64,000 nt of DNA from Sphingomonas sp. PP-CE-1A-559 (GCF_004340965.1 NZ_SLYA01000004.1:124001-188000); one strand, 5' to 3'; shown: positions 24,843 to 35,581, counted from the first letter of the stretch. Made by a program: numbers and translations. The notes: generated from the letters alone by a model not told the origin.

Positions 24843-26251
24843 AGTCGATAGGCTTGCTTGACGAGGTCGTAGGCAAGCGCACGGGCGACCTCGTGCGCTT
24901 CATCCTCTTCGAGCCGGTGTTCGGCGACGAGTTTCGCGAGGAACGCGCAGTCCATCCGGCGCGCGACGTCGTGCCGCGCGGGGATCGACAGGAAGGCGCG
25001 GGTGTCGTCGTTGAAGCCGACCGTGTTGTAGAAGCCGGCGGTCTCGGTCGCGCGTTCGCGGAACCGGCGCATGCCCTCCGGGCTATCGTGGAACCACCAG
25101 GGCGGGCCGAGCCGCAGCGACGGATAATGCCCGGCGAGCGGGGCGAGTTCGCGCGAGTAGGTGTCCTCGTCCAGCGTGAAGAGGATCAGCGTGAGCCGGG
25201 GGTCGTTGCCGAACCGGTCGAGCAATGGTTTCAGCGCGCGGACGAATTCGCCGGGCAGCGGGATGTCGCCGCCCTTGTCGCGGCCGAAACGTGCCAGCAC
25301 CGAGGCGTTGTGGCTGCGCGAGACGGCAGGGTGAAGCTGCATCACCATACCGTCCTCGACCGACATCGCCGCCATCTCGGTCAGCATCTGCGCGCGGAAG
25401 AGTTCGGCCTCCGCCGCGGTCGGCTGCGCCATGACGCGCGCATAGAGTGCCTCGGCTTCGGCGGGCGTCAGGTCCGCCGTCGCAGCTGACGGGTGACCGT
25501 GATCGGTCGAGGTCGCACCCGCATCACGGAAGCGCGCGCGGTGGAAGCGATGTGCCGCGAGATAGCCCGCATAGCTGCCGACATCCGCGTTCGCGGTCTC
25601 GCCGAAACGGCGGACGTTGGCGGCGAAGCCTGGCGTCTCGGGATCGACGACCGGGTCGGGGCGATAGGCGGTGACGACACGGCCGTTCCAGTCGCTCGCG
25701 CGGATCGCGGCATGGTGTTCGAGCGGGTCGAGCGGGCTCTCTGTCGTAGCGATCAGTTCGATGCCGAACCGGTCGAACAGCGCGCGCGGGCGGAATTCGG
25801 GCGTCTTCAGCGCCGCGTCGATCGTGTCGTAGTAAAGGTCCGCAGTCGCGGGTTCGAGGCGCACGTCGATTCCGAACGCTTCGGCGAACACCCAGTCGAG
25901 CCACATCCGCGACGGCGTGCCGCGGAACAGATGGTAGTTCGCCGCGAAGATGTTCCAGATCTTCCGCGGATCGCTCTCGGTCGGGCTGCCATCGACCGTC
26001 GGTACGCCGAGCGCGTCGAGCGGCACGCCCTGGCTGTAGAGCATCCGGAACACGTAGTGATCGGGAACGATCAGCAGCGAGGCGGGATCGCTGAACGCTT
26101 CGTTCCGCGCGAACCATGCCGGATCGGTGTGACCATGCGGACTGACGATCGGCAGGTCCTTCACCCCCGCATGAAGCGCACGGGCGATGTCACGGGTACG
26201 GCCTTCGCTGGGAAACAGGCGGTCGGGGTGGAGGCGTAGCGGATGGGTCAT
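24839..26251 (-). CDS. uxaC: Glucuronate isomerase
   Basis: Converts D-glucuronate to D-fructuronate (and galacturonate to tagaturonate), first cytosolic step of hexuronate catabolism. 470 aa, the exact usual length. Landmarks are LPIVSPHGHTDPAWF with the metal-binding HxH pair, PDHYVFRMLYSQGV, then IWNIFAANYHLFRGTPSRMW, and PPWWFHDSPEGMRRFRE near the C-terminus. ATG 26251 overlaps the MFS stop by four bases; open sequence further upstream is just antisense to the transporter. The stop overlaps the SMP-30 start. Confidence 0.96.
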   Translation of the reverse strand: MTHPLRLHPDRLFPSEGRTRDIARALHAGVKDLPIVSPHGHTDPAWFARNEAFSDPASLLIVPDHYVFRMLYSQGVPLDALGVPTVDGSPTESDPRKIWNIFAANYHLFRGTPSRMWLDWVFAEAFGIDVRLEPATADLYYDTIDAALKTPEFRPRALFDRFGIELIATTESPLDPLEHHAAIRASDWNGRVVTAYRPDPVVDPETPGFAANVRRFGETANADVGSYAGYLAAHRFHRARFRDAGATSTDHGHPSAATADLTPAEAEALYARVMAQPTAAEAELFRAQMLTEMAAMSVEDGMVMQLHPAVSRSHNASVLARFGRDKGGDIPLPGEFVRALKPLLDRFGNDPRLTLILFTLDEDTYSRELAPLAGHYPSLRLGPPWWFHDSPEGMRRFRERATETAGFYNTVGFNDDTRAFLSIPARHDVARRMDCAFLAKLVAEHRLEEDEAHEVARALAYDLVKQAYRL

Positions 26252-27534
26252 GCGAGGCGTTCCGGATCGACGGGAGTATAGTGCGGTACGAGCAGGTGGA
26301 TAACCAGCAACGCGACGAGATAGGCGCATCCGGCGACCGCGAAAATCGGGCCGTAGCTGCCGACGCCGGCGAGGATCGTGCCAGCGAACTTGGCCATCAG
26401 CATGCCGCCGCATGCGCCCGCCAGCCCGCCGAGACCGATCACCGATCCGCCCATGCCGCGTGGGAACAGGTCGCCGGGGATCGCGTACACGTTGGCGGAA
26501 AAACCCTGGTGGCATGCGCAAGCCAGTCCGATCGCCGCGACCGCCCACCACAATCCCGGTGCCTGCGCGGCGAAGATGATTGGTAGCGCGAACAGCGCGC
26601 AGGCGAACAGCGCGGTCTTGCGCGCGCGGTTCGGCGTCTGGCCGCGTGCCAGCAGCCGCGACGAGAACCAGCCGCCAGCGACCGATCCGACATCCGCCAG
26701 CACGTACACGGCGACCAGCGGCGGGCCGAAATCGAGCATCTTCACACCGTATTGCCGGTTGAAGAAATCGGGCAGCCAGAACAGGAAAGTCCACCACACC
26801 GGATCGATCAGGAACCGACCGAGCATATACGCCCAGGTCTGTCGCAAGCGCAGCAGCGTGCGCCAGCGAACAGGCTTGGCGGCGGGCACGGGATCGGCCT
26901 CGATCCACGCCAGTTCCTCAGGGGTGACGCGCGGATGCTTGCGCGGCGACCGGTAGAAGGCGAGCCAGGTGACCAGCCAGAGCACGGTCAGCGCGCCGGT
27001 CGCGATGAACGCCATCCGCCAGCCGAACGTCACGGCGATCACCGGCACGATCAACGGGGTGAGGATCGCGCCGACGTTCGAGCCCGCGTTGAAGATGCCG
27101 ATCGCCAGCGCACGCTCGCGTTGCGGAAACCATTCGTTCGCAGCAGCCAGCGCGGCTGGGAATGCGCCGGCCTCACCGATCGCGAGCGGGATGCGCGCGA
27201 AGATCATCATGCCGGCGCTGGTGAACAGCGCATGCGCGACATGCCCGATCGTCCACAGCGTCACCGCGACCGCATAGCCGATCTTGGCGCCGACCCGGTC
27301 GACGAACCGCCCGAACAGGACATAAGCGATGCCGTACGCGGCCTGGAACGCGATCGCGAGATCGGCATAGCCCTGCTCGCTCCAGTTGTAGCGTGCCTGG
27401 AGTTCGGGCTTGAGCACCGGCAAGACGAGCCGGTCGATATAGCTGAGCGCGACGGCGGCGAACAAAAGCGCGCAGACGATCCACCGCACTTTGCCGCGCG
27501 GTTTTTCGGTCGCTGGAGTAGCGGCCCCGTTCAC
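26248..27534 (-). CDS. exuT: MFS hexuronate transporter (ExuT-like)
   Basis: 428 aa, twelve transmembrane segments, anion:cation symporter branch of the [41 protein letters not shown] and [18 protein letters not shown] match the hexuronate/glucarate transporter group. It sits between manD and uxaC in one operon, so glucuronate is the likely cargo. The start is GTG at 27534, which overlaps the manD stop in a GTGA arrangement; the open frame upstream is inside manD. Confidence 0.88.
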   Translation of the reverse strand: MNGAATPATEKPRGKVRWIVCALLFAAVALSYIDRLVLPVLKPELQARYNWSEQGYADLAIAFQAAYGIAYVLFGRFVDRVGAKIGYAVAVTLWTIGHVAHALFTSAGMMIFARIPLAIGEAGAFPAALAAANEWFPQRERALAIGIFNAGSNVGAILTPLIVPVIAVTFGWRMAFIATGALTVLWLVTWLAFYRSPRKHPRVTPEELAWIEADPVPAAKPVRWRTLLRLRQTWAYMLGRFLIDPVWWTFLFWLPDFFNRQYGVKMLDFGPPLVAVYVLADVGSVAGGWFSSRLLARGQTPNRARKTALFACALFALPIIFAAQAPGLWWAVAAIGLACACHQGFSANVYAIPGDLFPRGMGGSVIGLGGLAGACGGMLMAKFAGTILAGVGSYGPIFAVAGCAYLVALLVIHLLVPHYTPVDPERLA

Positions 27535-28742
27535 CAGTTGCACAGCGTGCCATCCTCGAGACGCGCGACCGGGAGATAGGCGCGCTTGTAGTCGTAGGTC
27601 GCGGCAAGATCCTCGTCGATGTCGACGCCGAGCCCCGGCGCCTCGCCCGGATGCATCATGCCGTCGTCGAAACTGTATGCGTGCGGGAACACCGCATCGG
27701 TCTCGTCGGTGTGCGGCATATGCTCCTGCACGCCGAAATTTGGCACCGACAGCCCGAAATGCAGCGCCGCCGCCATCGCCACCGGCGACAGGTCGGTCGC
27801 GCCGTGGCACCCGGTCCGCACCTGATACAAATCCGCAAGCGAAGCGATCCGGCGCAGATGCGTGATGCCACCCGCATGCACGACGGTCGCGCGGATATAG
27901 TCGATCAGCTGGTTCTGGATCAGGTCCTTCGCGTCCCAGATCGAATTGAACACCTCGCCGACCGCGATCGGCGTCGTCGTGTGGTGGCGGATCAGCTTGA
28001 ACGCCTCTTGGTTCTCGGCCGGCGTCGGGTCCTCGATCCAGAAAAGATTATACGGCTCCAGCGCCTTGCCCAGCCGCCCCGCCTCGATCGGCGTCAGCCG
28101 GTGGTGGATGTCGTGGAGCAGGTGGACGTCCCAGCCCATCGCCTCGCGCGCGGCCTTGAACAGTTCGGGGACGACGCGGAGGTATTTCTCGGTCGACCAC
28201 ACGCTCTCGCTGGGTAGGTCGGCGTCGGCGGGCTCGTAGCGCGCGCCGTGCTTGGCGACGCCGTAGGTCGAGGCGAGCCCCGGCACGCCGCATTGCAGCC
28301 GGATCGCCTTGTACCCCTTGGCCTGCTCGGCCTTCGCGACCGCGATCGTATCTTCGATCGTCGTGCCGTTGGCGTGCGCGTAGACCATGCACGCATCGCG
28401 CGCCGCGCCGCCGAGCAACTGGTACACCGGCATCCCCACGAGCTTGCCCTTGATGTCCCACAACGCCGTGTCGACCGCAGCGATCGCCGCCATCGTCACA
28501 GGGCCGCGCCGCCAGTAGGCGCCCTTGTAGAGATACTGCCAGACGTCCTCGATCCGGTGCGCGTCACGGCCTATCAGGCATGGCACGACATGGTCGGTCA
28601 GGTAGCTTGCGACGCTGAGTTCACGGCCGTTGAGCGTCGCGTCGCCGAGGCCGGTGGTGCCGTCATCGCACGTGATCTTCAGCGTGACGAAATTACGGCC
28701 GGGCGACGTGACGATGACGCCGGCGGAAACGATCTTGGGCAT
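27531..28742 (-). CDS. manD: D-mannonate dehydratase, enolase superfamily (ManD)
   Basis: Dehydrates D-mannonate to 2-keto-3-deoxygluconate; replaces the unrelated UxuA. 403 aa. By direct count, metal ligands Asp211, Glu237 and Glu263 and catalytic Tyr160 and His213 are present, each one residue offset from the characterised Novosphingobium aromaticivorans enzyme ([23 protein letters not shown]). That match separates it from other mandelate-racemase-group enzymes. It lies 10 bp after the GH3 gene and overlaps the transporter start by four bases. Confidence 0.95.
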   Translation of the reverse strand: MPKIVSAGVIVTSPGRNFVTLKITCDDGTTGLGDATLNGRELSVASYLTDHVVPCLIGRDAHRIEDVWQYLYKGAYWRRGPVTMAAIAAVDTALWDIKGKLVGMPVYQLLGGAARDACMVYAHANGTTIEDTIAVAKAEQAKGYKAIRLQCGVPGLASTYGVAKHGARYEPADADLPSESVWSTEKYLRVVPELFKAAREAMGWDVHLLHDIHHRLTPIEAGRLGKALEPYNLFWIEDPTPAENQEAFKLIRHHTTTPIAVGEVFNSIWDAKDLIQNQLIDYIRATVVHAGGITHLRRIASLADLYQVRTGCHGATDLSPVAMAAALHFGLSVPNFGVQEHMPHTDETDAVFPHAYSFDDGMMHPGEAPGLGVDIDEDLAATYDYKRAYLPVARLEDGTLCNW

Positions 28743-28752
28743 CGCAGGTCCT

Positions 28753-31161
28753 TCAGGCGATTTCGAGGATGGCGGTTTTTAGCTGTGCCGAGCTCGGCCC
28801 AGCCATGATCGTGAACAGGCCGGGCTCGATGACCTCGCGCATGTCAACGTCCCACAAAGCGAACGCGTCGGGGCCGAGCGTGAAGCGCAACGTCCGCCGC
28901 TCGCCGGGCGCGAGCGTCACGCGTTCGAAGCCCTTAAGCTCCATCACCGGCCGCGCGACCGACGAAACCTGGTCGCGCACATACACCTGCACGACCTCGT
29001 CGCCAGCACGCTGGCCGATATTGGCGACGTCGACCTCGACGCCCACGCTGCCGGCGATGCCGATCTTCGCCGCCGACAGCCGCGGTGCACTCACGTCGAA
29101 GCGCGTGTAGCTGAGTCCGTGGCCGAACGGCAACAACGGCGTCGTCTCTGCGAACAGATAACCGCGCTGGGTCGACGGCTTGCGGTTGTAATAGAACGGC
29201 ACCTGGCCGACTTCGCGCACCACGGTCACGGGAAGCTTTGCGCCCGGATTGATCCGCCCGAACAAAGCCTCGGCCATCGCGGTGCCGCCCTCCTGCCCCG
29301 GATACCAGCATTCGAGGACCGCGTTCGCCTTCGCGATCACGCCCGGCCAGCTCGGTGGACGGCCGTTGATCGCGGCGATGACGATCGGCTTGCCCAGCGC
29401 ATGCAGCGCGTCGAACAGCGCGTTCTGCTCGCCCAGCAGGTCCAGCGTGGTGCGGTCCCCGAGATGGTTCTTCGAGAACCCCTCGCGGCTGGTCTGCTCG
29501 GTATCACCGATCGCGAGGATGATCGTATCGACCCCGCGTGCGACCTCGACCGCCTCGGCGATCAGCGCGCGGTTCTTTTCCGGATTGGCGAGCAACACCT
29601 CGTCCTGCGACCGATCCTCGCTCTGGGTGATGAACACGCCTTGCGCATGGACGATCGTCGCCGCGTTCCCCACGAGCGCACGCACGCCGTCAAGCAAGGT
29701 CACCGACTGGCGAGGCGGCGCAGAATAGCCGCCGAGCCGCGCGATTGCCGCATTGGGCCCGATCACGGCGATCTTGCCCTTGGGCGCGAGCGGCAGCGTG
29801 CCGTCGTTGGTCAGCAGGCACATCGATTTGCGGGCAGCCTCCAGCGCGACGCCGCGCGCTTCCGCGTTACCGGTCAGGCGAGCGGCGGCGCGGGGATCGA
29901 CCGGCGACTCCTCGAACAGCCCGGCGCGGAACTTCAATGCCAGCATGCGCGCACAGGCGGCGTCGACCTGCGCGATCGGCACCGTCCCCGCGCGTACCTG
30001 GGCGGGGAGCGTGCGGTAGGCCAGTCCGTCGGGCAGCGCGCTGTCGACGCCGGCCGCCAGCGCGAGTTTCGCCGCCCCGTTCAGGTCACGCGCGACGTGG
30101 TGGATCGTGTCGAGTTCCTCGATCGCGCCGTAATCGCTGACGATCGCGCCCGAAAATCCCCATTCGCCGCGCAGCACGTCGCCGAGCAGCCAGTGGTTCG
30201 CATGACTCGGGACGCCATCGATCTCGTTATACGAGGGCATCACCGCGCCGATCCCGGTCCGCGTCACGACCGCGCGAAACGGCGGGAAGAAGCTCTCGCG
30301 CAGTTCGCGCTCGCCGATCGGAGCGGGACCGATATTGTTACCGGCCTGGGGTTGGCCGTGCCCGGTCATGTGTTTCAGCGTCGCGAAGACCTTGCCGGGC
30401 GCCAATGTCGTGCTGTCGCCCTGCAACCCCTCGACCGCGGCGACGCCCATCTCGCCGCACAGATACGGATCCTCGCCGAACGTCTCCTCGATCCGGCCCC
30501 AGCGCGGATCGCGGGCGATATCGACGACCGGCGACAGCGAGAGGTGGCTGCCGTGCGCGCGTACCTCGCGACCGATGATCGCCTGTCCGCGCCGCATCAG
30601 GTCGCGGTCGAACGCGCCAGCCATGCCGATCGCCTGCGGGAACATCGTTGCGTCGGGCGCCATGTAGCCGTGCAGCGATTCCTCGTGGAAGATCACCGGG
30701 ATGCCGAGTCGCGTCCCCCGCGCCCAACGCTGGACCGCGTTGACGAACGCGATCGTCGAAGCCGTCCCCCGCCACGCGGCCCCGGTGCCCCCCGCCGTCA
30801 CCGCGACCGACGGCCCGCCGCGCTTGTCGGACGGCCGCGTGACCTGCCCGAACCCCGCCGGATACGCCGCGATCGCCCGCGCCGGGTCGAAATCGAGCCC
30901 GCCCGACACCATCACGTCAGCCTTGGTCGCCCACAAGGAAATGGTCTGGCCAACTTTCTCCTCCAGCGTCATCCGCGCCATCAGGTCACGTACCCTAAGA
31001 TCGACCGGCGCGCGGGGATCGCGGTAGGTGGGTGACGCGGTAGCGGCACACGCAACGCCGGGAATGAGCCCTGTAATGGAGACCGAGCCGAGTAGGCCGA
31101 AAAGGTCACGCCGCGTCGGCATCAAGGTCGGCGCGTTCCCTGCTGTCTTCGTACCGGCCAA
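28753..31161 (-). CDS. GH3 beta-glycosidase (probable beta-xylosidase/beta-glucosidase), exported
   Basis: 802 aa. The start is TTG at 31161, backed by AGGAG six bases upstream; the next ATG is 13 codons in. A twin-arginine leader ([16 protein letters not shown]) suggests Tat export. The GH3 N-domain shows [39 protein letters not shown] and the nucleophile Asp343 in [13 protein letters not shown]. The GH3 C-domain and a fibronectin-III-like tail ([11 protein letters not shown]) follow. In this context it would trim xylo-oligosaccharides. First gene of the five-gene uronate operon and divergent from aguA. Confidence 0.92.
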   Translation of the reverse strand: MAGTKTAGNAPTLMPTRRDLFGLLGSVSITGLIPGVACAATASPTYRDPRAPVDLRVRDLMARMTLEEKVGQTISLWATKADVMVSGGLDFDPARAIAAYPAGFGQVTRPSDKRGGPSVAVTAGGTGAAWRGTASTIAFVNAVQRWARGTRLGIPVIFHEESLHGYMAPDATMFPQAIGMAGAFDRDLMRRGQAIIGREVRAHGSHLSLSPVVDIARDPRWGRIEETFGEDPYLCGEMGVAAVEGLQGDSTTLAPGKVFATLKHMTGHGQPQAGNNIGPAPIGERELRESFFPPFRAVVTRTGIGAVMPSYNEIDGVPSHANHWLLGDVLRGEWGFSGAIVSDYGAIEELDTIHHVARDLNGAAKLALAAGVDSALPDGLAYRTLPAQVRAGTVPIAQVDAACARMLALKFRAGLFEESPVDPRAAARLTGNAEARGVALEAARKSMCLLTNDGTLPLAPKGKIAVIGPNAAIARLGGYSAPPRQSVTLLDGVRALVGNAATIVHAQGVFITQSEDRSQDEVLLANPEKNRALIAEAVEVARGVDTIILAIGDTEQTSREGFSKNHLGDRTTLDLLGEQNALFDALHALGKPIVIAAINGRPPSWPGVIAKANAVLECWYPGQEGGTAMAEALFGRINPGAKLPVTVVREVGQVPFYYNRKPSTQRGYLFAETTPLLPFGHGLSYTRFDVSAPRLSAAKIGIAGSVGVEVDVANIGQRAGDEVVQVYVRDQVSSVARPVMELKGFERVTLAPGERRTLRFTLGPDAFALWDVDMREVIEPGLFTIMAGPSSAQLKTAILEIA

Positions 31162-31209
31162 GATTATCTCCTAATATGAAACGCGGCATTGCTGTCGAAG
31201 CCGTCGTCG

Positions 31210-31223
31210 TGATAGCGATAACA
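31210..31223. promoter_or_regulatory. LacI-family operator between divergent GH3 and GH67 genes
   Basis: TGATAGCGATAACA fits TGnTAnCGnTAnCA at all ten fixed positions. As I recall it, the xyl-box of xylan regulons in Xanthomonas (TGGTAGCGCTAACA) differs at only two bases. It lies 48 bp upstream of the GH3 TTG and 53 bp upstream of the GH67 ATG, so one site could control both arms. No LacI-type regulator gene is in the window. Confidence 0.6.
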
Positions 31224-31276
31224 TGGCTGATCATCCGCGATCCTGTCAATGTGGCGCGGAACGGCGGGAGAGGATT

Positions 31277-33400
31277 ATGACGCAATTCGGCCGATGGATC
31301 GGTAAGTTCGCGCTGCTGTTCGGGGCAGTAATTGGTTTGACCGGACCGGCGCAGGCCGAGGACGGTTATGATCTCTGGCTGCGGCATCAGGCCCCCGCGG
31401 CTGCGCATGCAGGCGGTGTGCCGACGATCGAGTCGCGCGGCGATACGCCTACGCTGCGTGTGGCGGCGGAAGAATTGCGACGCGGCGTGGGCCTGTTCGG
31501 GACGAACACGCCGACGATCCTGCTGGCCACCGCCAACGATCGCGACGTCGCGGCGCTCCGCTTGCCCTTGGCCGCGCTTGGCGACGAGGGATACCGCGTT
31601 GGCCAGGTCACGATCGGCAGCCGCCATGTCCTGCTCGTCACCGCTAACACCGATCGCGGTATTCTATACGGCAGCTTCGCGTTGCTGCGACATCTGCAGA
31701 CCGGAGGCAGCATCGACCGAATCGACCTGACCTCGACCCCGCGCGTGAAGCTGCGCGTGCTCAATCACTGGGACAATCTGGATGGTGTGGTCGAGCGTGG
31801 TTATGCCGGCGCATCGCTGTGGGACTGGTGGACGCTCCCCGATTTCCGCGACCCGCGCTACACCGACTACGCGCGCGCCAACGCGTCGATCGGGATCAAC
31901 GGTACCGTCCTGAACAACGTCAACGCGAAGGCGGAGAGCCTGACCGCGCCGTATATCGCCAAGGCTGCCGCGCTCGCCGACGTGTTTCGGCCGTACGGGA
32001 TCAAGGTATATTTGTCGGCGCGGTTCTCGGCGCCGATCGAGCTCGGCGGCCTCAAGACCGCCGATCCGCTCGATCCGCAGGTCGCTGCGTGGTGGAAAGC
32101 GAAGACCGACGAGATCTATCGCAGCATTCCCGATTTCGGCGGCTTTCTGGTCAAGGCGAACAGCGAGGGCCAGCCTGGCCCGCGCGATTACCACCGCAGC
32201 CATGCGGACGGCGCCAACCTGCTCGCCGCCGCGGTCGCCCCGCATGGCGGGATCGTGATGTGGCGCGCGTTCGTCTATGCCGAGACCGACCCCGATGATC
32301 GCGCGAAGCAGGCCTATACCGAATTCAAGCCACTCGACGGCAAGTTCGCGCGCAACGTCATCGTCCAGGTCAAGAACGGCGCGATCGACTTCCAGCCGCG
32401 CGAGCCGTTCCACCCGCTGTTCGGCGCGATGCCCAAGACCCCGCTGATGATCGAGTTCCAGATCACCAAGGAGTATCTCGGCTTCGCAACGCACCTCGCC
32501 TATCTCGGGCCGATGTTCGCCGAGACGCTCGGCAGTCAGACGATGCGGACGCCCGGGGAAACCGTGGCGAAGGTCGTCGATGGCTCGGTCGAAGGCCATA
32601 GACTTACCGGCATGGCGGGCGTGGCGAATATCGGCCGCGACCCCGACTGGGCGGGCTCGACGTTCAACCAGGCGAACTGGTACGCGTTCGGCCGGATGGC
32701 GTGGGATCCGACGCTCGGCGCCGCCCCGGTCGCACGCGAATGGGCGGCGATGACGTTCGCCCCCTCCCCCGCCGTCATCGATCCGGTGGTCTCGATGATG
32801 ATGGGATCGCGCGAGGCCGTGGTCGATTATATGACCCCGCTCGGCCTAGCACACGTCATGGCGACGGGGCATCACTACGGCCCCGGTCCGTGGGTAGCCG
32901 ACCTCAAGCGTCCGGAATGGAACCCGGTCTATTACCACCGTGCCGACAAGGCGGGGATCGGCTTCGATCGGACCAAGACGGGAAGCAACGCGGTTGCGCA
33001 ATACGCGCCCGAGCTTTCCCGCAAGCTGGCCGCCCCTGCAACGACGCCGGAGCGCGACCTGCTGTGGTTCCACCATGTGCCTTGGACGTACCGGACGAAC
33101 TCAGGGCGATCGGTGTGGGCGGAAATGGTCCATGATTACGATGCGGGCGTGGGCTACGTGGCCGGCATGCGTCGGCAGTGGGACGGCGTGAAGACCGAGG
33201 TCGATGCCGAGCGTTGGGCAAAGACCGCGACGCATCTAGCGGTCCAAGAGCGCGAGGCGCGCTGGTGGCGCGATGCGAGCCTTGCCTATTGGATGTCGGT
33301 CAACGGCCTGCCGCTACCGGCGGGCGCCGCGGCACCCGCACATGACTTGGCATGGTACAAGGCACAGCGCTTTCCGTACGCGCCCGGCAACCCGCAATAG
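31277..33400 (+). CDS. aguA: GH67 alpha-glucuronidase
   Basis: Removes (4-O-methyl)-D-glucuronic acid from the non-reducing end of aldouronic acids released from glucuronoxylan. 707 aa with a signal peptide (IGKFALLFGAVIGLTGPAQA). GH67 landmarks are RVLNHWDNLDGVVERGYAG, GFLVKANSEGQPGPRDYHRS, VQVKNGAIDFQPREPFHP (catalytic Asp region) and PLMIEFQITKEYLG (catalytic Glu). ATG 31277 has GGGAGAGGA just upstream; the open sequence before it is not conserved. It is followed 36 bp later by the esterase/deacetylase gene. Confidence 0.95.
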   Translation: MTQFGRWIGKFALLFGAVIGLTGPAQAEDGYDLWLRHQAPAAAHAGGVPTIESRGDTPTLRVAAEELRRGVGLFGTNTPTILLATANDRDVAALRLPLAALGDEGYRVGQVTIGSRHVLLVTANTDRGILYGSFALLRHLQTGGSIDRIDLTSTPRVKLRVLNHWDNLDGVVERGYAGASLWDWWTLPDFRDPRYTDYARANASIGINGTVLNNVNAKAESLTAPYIAKAAALADVFRPYGIKVYLSARFSAPIELGGLKTADPLDPQVAAWWKAKTDEIYRSIPDFGGFLVKANSEGQPGPRDYHRSHADGANLLAAAVAPHGGIVMWRAFVYAETDPDDRAKQAYTEFKPLDGKFARNVIVQVKNGAIDFQPREPFHPLFGAMPKTPLMIEFQITKEYLGFATHLAYLGPMFAETLGSQTMRTPGETVAKVVDGSVEGHRLTGMAGVANIGRDPDWAGSTFNQANWYAFGRMAWDPTLGAAPVAREWAAMTFAPSPAVIDPVVSMMMGSREAVVDYMTPLGLAHVMATGHHYGPGPWVADLKRPEWNPVYYHRADKAGIGFDRTKTGSNAVAQYAPELSRKLAAPATTPERDLLWFHHVPWTYRTNSGRSVWAEMVHDYDAGVGYVAGMRRQWDGVKTEVDAERWAKTATHLAVQEREARWWRDASLAYWMSVNGLPLPAGAAAPAHDLAWYKAQRFPYAPGNPQ

Positions 33401-33436
33401 CTGCGCGCTGACACTAAATAAGAGGACGAGGACGCG

Positions 33437-35581
33437 ATGAAGAGACGGTGGCCGGTAGCGTTGGTGTTGAGCGCCCTTATCGTGACAGGCGCGGGCGCGC
33501 GGGACACTGCGCCGCCCCGAGACGCACATTGGATTGCAACATGGGGATCGTCGCAGATGATCGCCGAGGGGGACAATGCGCTCCCGGCCGATCGGGCCGG
33601 CGCGATCACGTTGCGCCAGGTCGTGCGGGTGTCGGCGGGCGGTGAGCGCGTACGCATCCGGCTCTCCAACGCGTTCGGCACGCGCCCACTGCCGATCGGC
33701 GGCGCGCACGTCGCCCGATCGGTCGCCCCCGGTACGCCGCGGATCGAAGGCGGTGCGCGGCTGACCTTCTCCGGCCGTAGCGACGCGGTCATCCCGCCCG
33801 GCGCGGAAATGTACAGCGACCCTGTCGCGTTCCCGGTCACAGCCGGTGCAGATCTAGCGATCAGCCTATATCTCCCGGAAGCCGCAAGCCCGCAGACCGG
33901 CCACCCCGGCTCGCGCGCGACGAGTTTCACGCTGGCCGGCAACGCGGTGGCGGATGCGACGCTGGCGGGCGCGACGCCGACGACGCATTGGTATGCACTC
34001 GCGGACGTCGAGGTCGCCGCGGCACCGACGGCGGGTACGATCGTCGCGATCGGCGACTCGATCACCGACGGTTACGGCGTGAAGCCCGAACGCAACACTC
34101 GCTGGACCGACGTGCTCGCGCAGAGGCTTCGCGGAACTACGGCAAAACGCGCGATCGGCGTCGTCAATGCGGGGATCGGCGGCAATCGCGTTCTGCTCGA
34201 CGGACTTGGCCCAAATCTCCTCGCGCGTTTCGATCGCGACGTTATCGCACGCAGCGGCGTGCGCTGGGCGATCGTGCTGGAGGGCGTGAACGACCTCGGC
34301 GTGCTGACCCGCGACGCACCCGCCACGCCTGCACAACACGCCGCGATCGTCGCGCAGATCACAGCCGGCTTCGCGCAGGTCGTCGCGCGGGCGCATGCTC
34401 ACGGGATCAAGGTGATCGGGGGAACGGTGATGCCGTTCGGTGGCAACACCTATTATCATCCCACCGCGGAGAACGAGGCGGATCGGCAGGCCGTCAACAC
34501 GTTCATCCGCACGTCCGGGGTGTTCGACGCCGTCATCGATTTCGACCGGTTGATGCGCGACCCGGCGCATCCCGATCGGCTGTCCCCCGCGTATGACTCC
34601 GGTGACCATCTGCACCCGTCCGAAGTTGGCTATAAGACGATGGGTGAAGCCGTACCGCTGAGTCTGTTCGGCGGCGCACGCGCGTCGACCCGGTCGCGAT
34701 CGGTGATTGGCGCTGCGACCCCTGTGCCGGTCGGTCCTTCCGAGCGCGGCGTGGCCAAGGGGCCTGCCATCGCGTTCACCTTCGACGATATTCCTGCCCA
34801 TGGTCCGCTCGTGCCGGGGCAAACTCGGGTGGATGTGATTCAGGCGATTACCGGGGCGCTGGCCGCTGCAAAGGCGCCGGCGTTCGGGTTTCTGAATGCG
34901 GGTTTCGGGCTGGATGCGCCGGATGATGCTGCGAAGGCGATAGCGGCGTGGCGCGCCGCTGGCCTGCCGCTTGGCAACCACACTTATTCGCATGCCAATC
35001 TCGACAAGGTGGGCGCGGCTGCGTTTTCCGCCGATGTGGTGCGGAACGAAGCGCCGCTTGCTGCTGCCGCCAAGGGGACCGACTGGCATTGGTTTCGGTA
35101 TCCTTTCCTTTCGGAGGGTAGCACACCGGCGGTTCGCGACGCGGCTCGTGCCGACCTCAGGGCTCGGGGGTATCGGGCTGCGGCGGTGACTATGAGTTTC
35201 AACGATTTTAGCTGGAACCCAGTTTACGCTGCTTGCTCGGTGAAGGGGGATGCGGGGGCGATTGCCAGGCTGGAGGCTAGCTTTCTCGGCGATGCGCGGG
35301 CTGCGGCGTTGGCGGCACGGGCGCGGGCCAAGGCTCAGGTGGGACGAGATATTCCCTATGTCCTGCTGATGCATGTCGGCGCGTTCGATGCGCGGATGTT
35401 GCCGAAGCTACTCGCGCTGTACCGCGAGATGGGGTTTCGTTTCGTGACGTTGCCCGAAGCGGAAGCCGATCCCTATTATGCGCGGGCGGTCGACCTTTCG
35501 CTGCCGGGACCGACGCCGTCGCTCGCCGGCCCGCCTGCCCAGCCCGCGCTGGCCGGTCCGCCGGCGGGCTTGTGTAGCTGA
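33437..35581 (+). CDS. Bifunctional SGNH esterase / NodB polysaccharide deacetylase fusion
   Basis: 714 aa exported protein carrying two unrelated deacylation domains. Residues ~30-412 contain a jelly-roll-like lead then an SGNH/GDSL hydrolase: nucleophile Ser208 in GDSIT, oxyanion Gly249 and Asn285 (GIGGN, GVND), Asp390/His393 in DHLHP. Residues ~440-690 form a NodB domain: TFDD (448-451), HTYSH (515-519) and RYPF (554-557), covering motifs 1-3. A Pro-rich tail follows. Placement after the alpha-glucuronidase suggests removal of acetyl esters from acetylated glucuronoxylan; the second substrate is unclear. Confidence 0.85.
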   Translation: MKRRWPVALVLSALIVTGAGARDTAPPRDAHWIATWGSSQMIAEGDNALPADRAGAITLRQVVRVSAGGERVRIRLSNAFGTRPLPIGGAHVARSVAPGTPRIEGGARLTFSGRSDAVIPPGAEMYSDPVAFPVTAGADLAISLYLPEAASPQTGHPGSRATSFTLAGNAVADATLAGATPTTHWYALADVEVAAAPTAGTIVAIGDSITDGYGVKPERNTRWTDVLAQRLRGTTAKRAIGVVNAGIGGNRVLLDGLGPNLLARFDRDVIARSGVRWAIVLEGVNDLGVLTRDAPATPAQHAAIVAQITAGFAQVVARAHAHGIKVIGGTVMPFGGNTYYHPTAENEADRQAVNTFIRTSGVFDAVIDFDRLMRDPAHPDRLSPAYDSGDHLHPSEVGYKTMGEAVPLSLFGGARASTRSRSVIGAATPVPVGPSERGVAKGPAIAFTFDDIPAHGPLVPGQTRVDVIQAITGALAAAKAPAFGFLNAGFGLDAPDDAAKAIAAWRAAGLPLGNHTYSHANLDKVGAAAFSADVVRNEAPLAAAAKGTDWHWFRYPFLSEGSTPAVRDAARADLRARGYRAAAVTMSFNDFSWNPVYAACSVKGDAGAIARLEASFLGDARAAALAARARAKAQVGRDIPYVLLMHVGAFDARMLPKLLALYREMGFRFVTLPEAEADPYYARAVDLSLPGPTPSLAGPPAQPALAGPPAGLCS

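Noticed and set aside
26252..26908. Extra N-terminal 219 codons in the uxaC frame
   Set aside because: They lie antisense-free but within the transporter gene in another phase; UxaC has its usual 470 residues from ATG 26251, which overlaps the transporter stop.
33437..35581. Esterase/deacetylase fusion as a frameshift artefact
   Set aside because: The linker (about residues 413-440) is continuous in one frame with normal codon use, and no internal start or ribosome-binding site marks a separate second gene.
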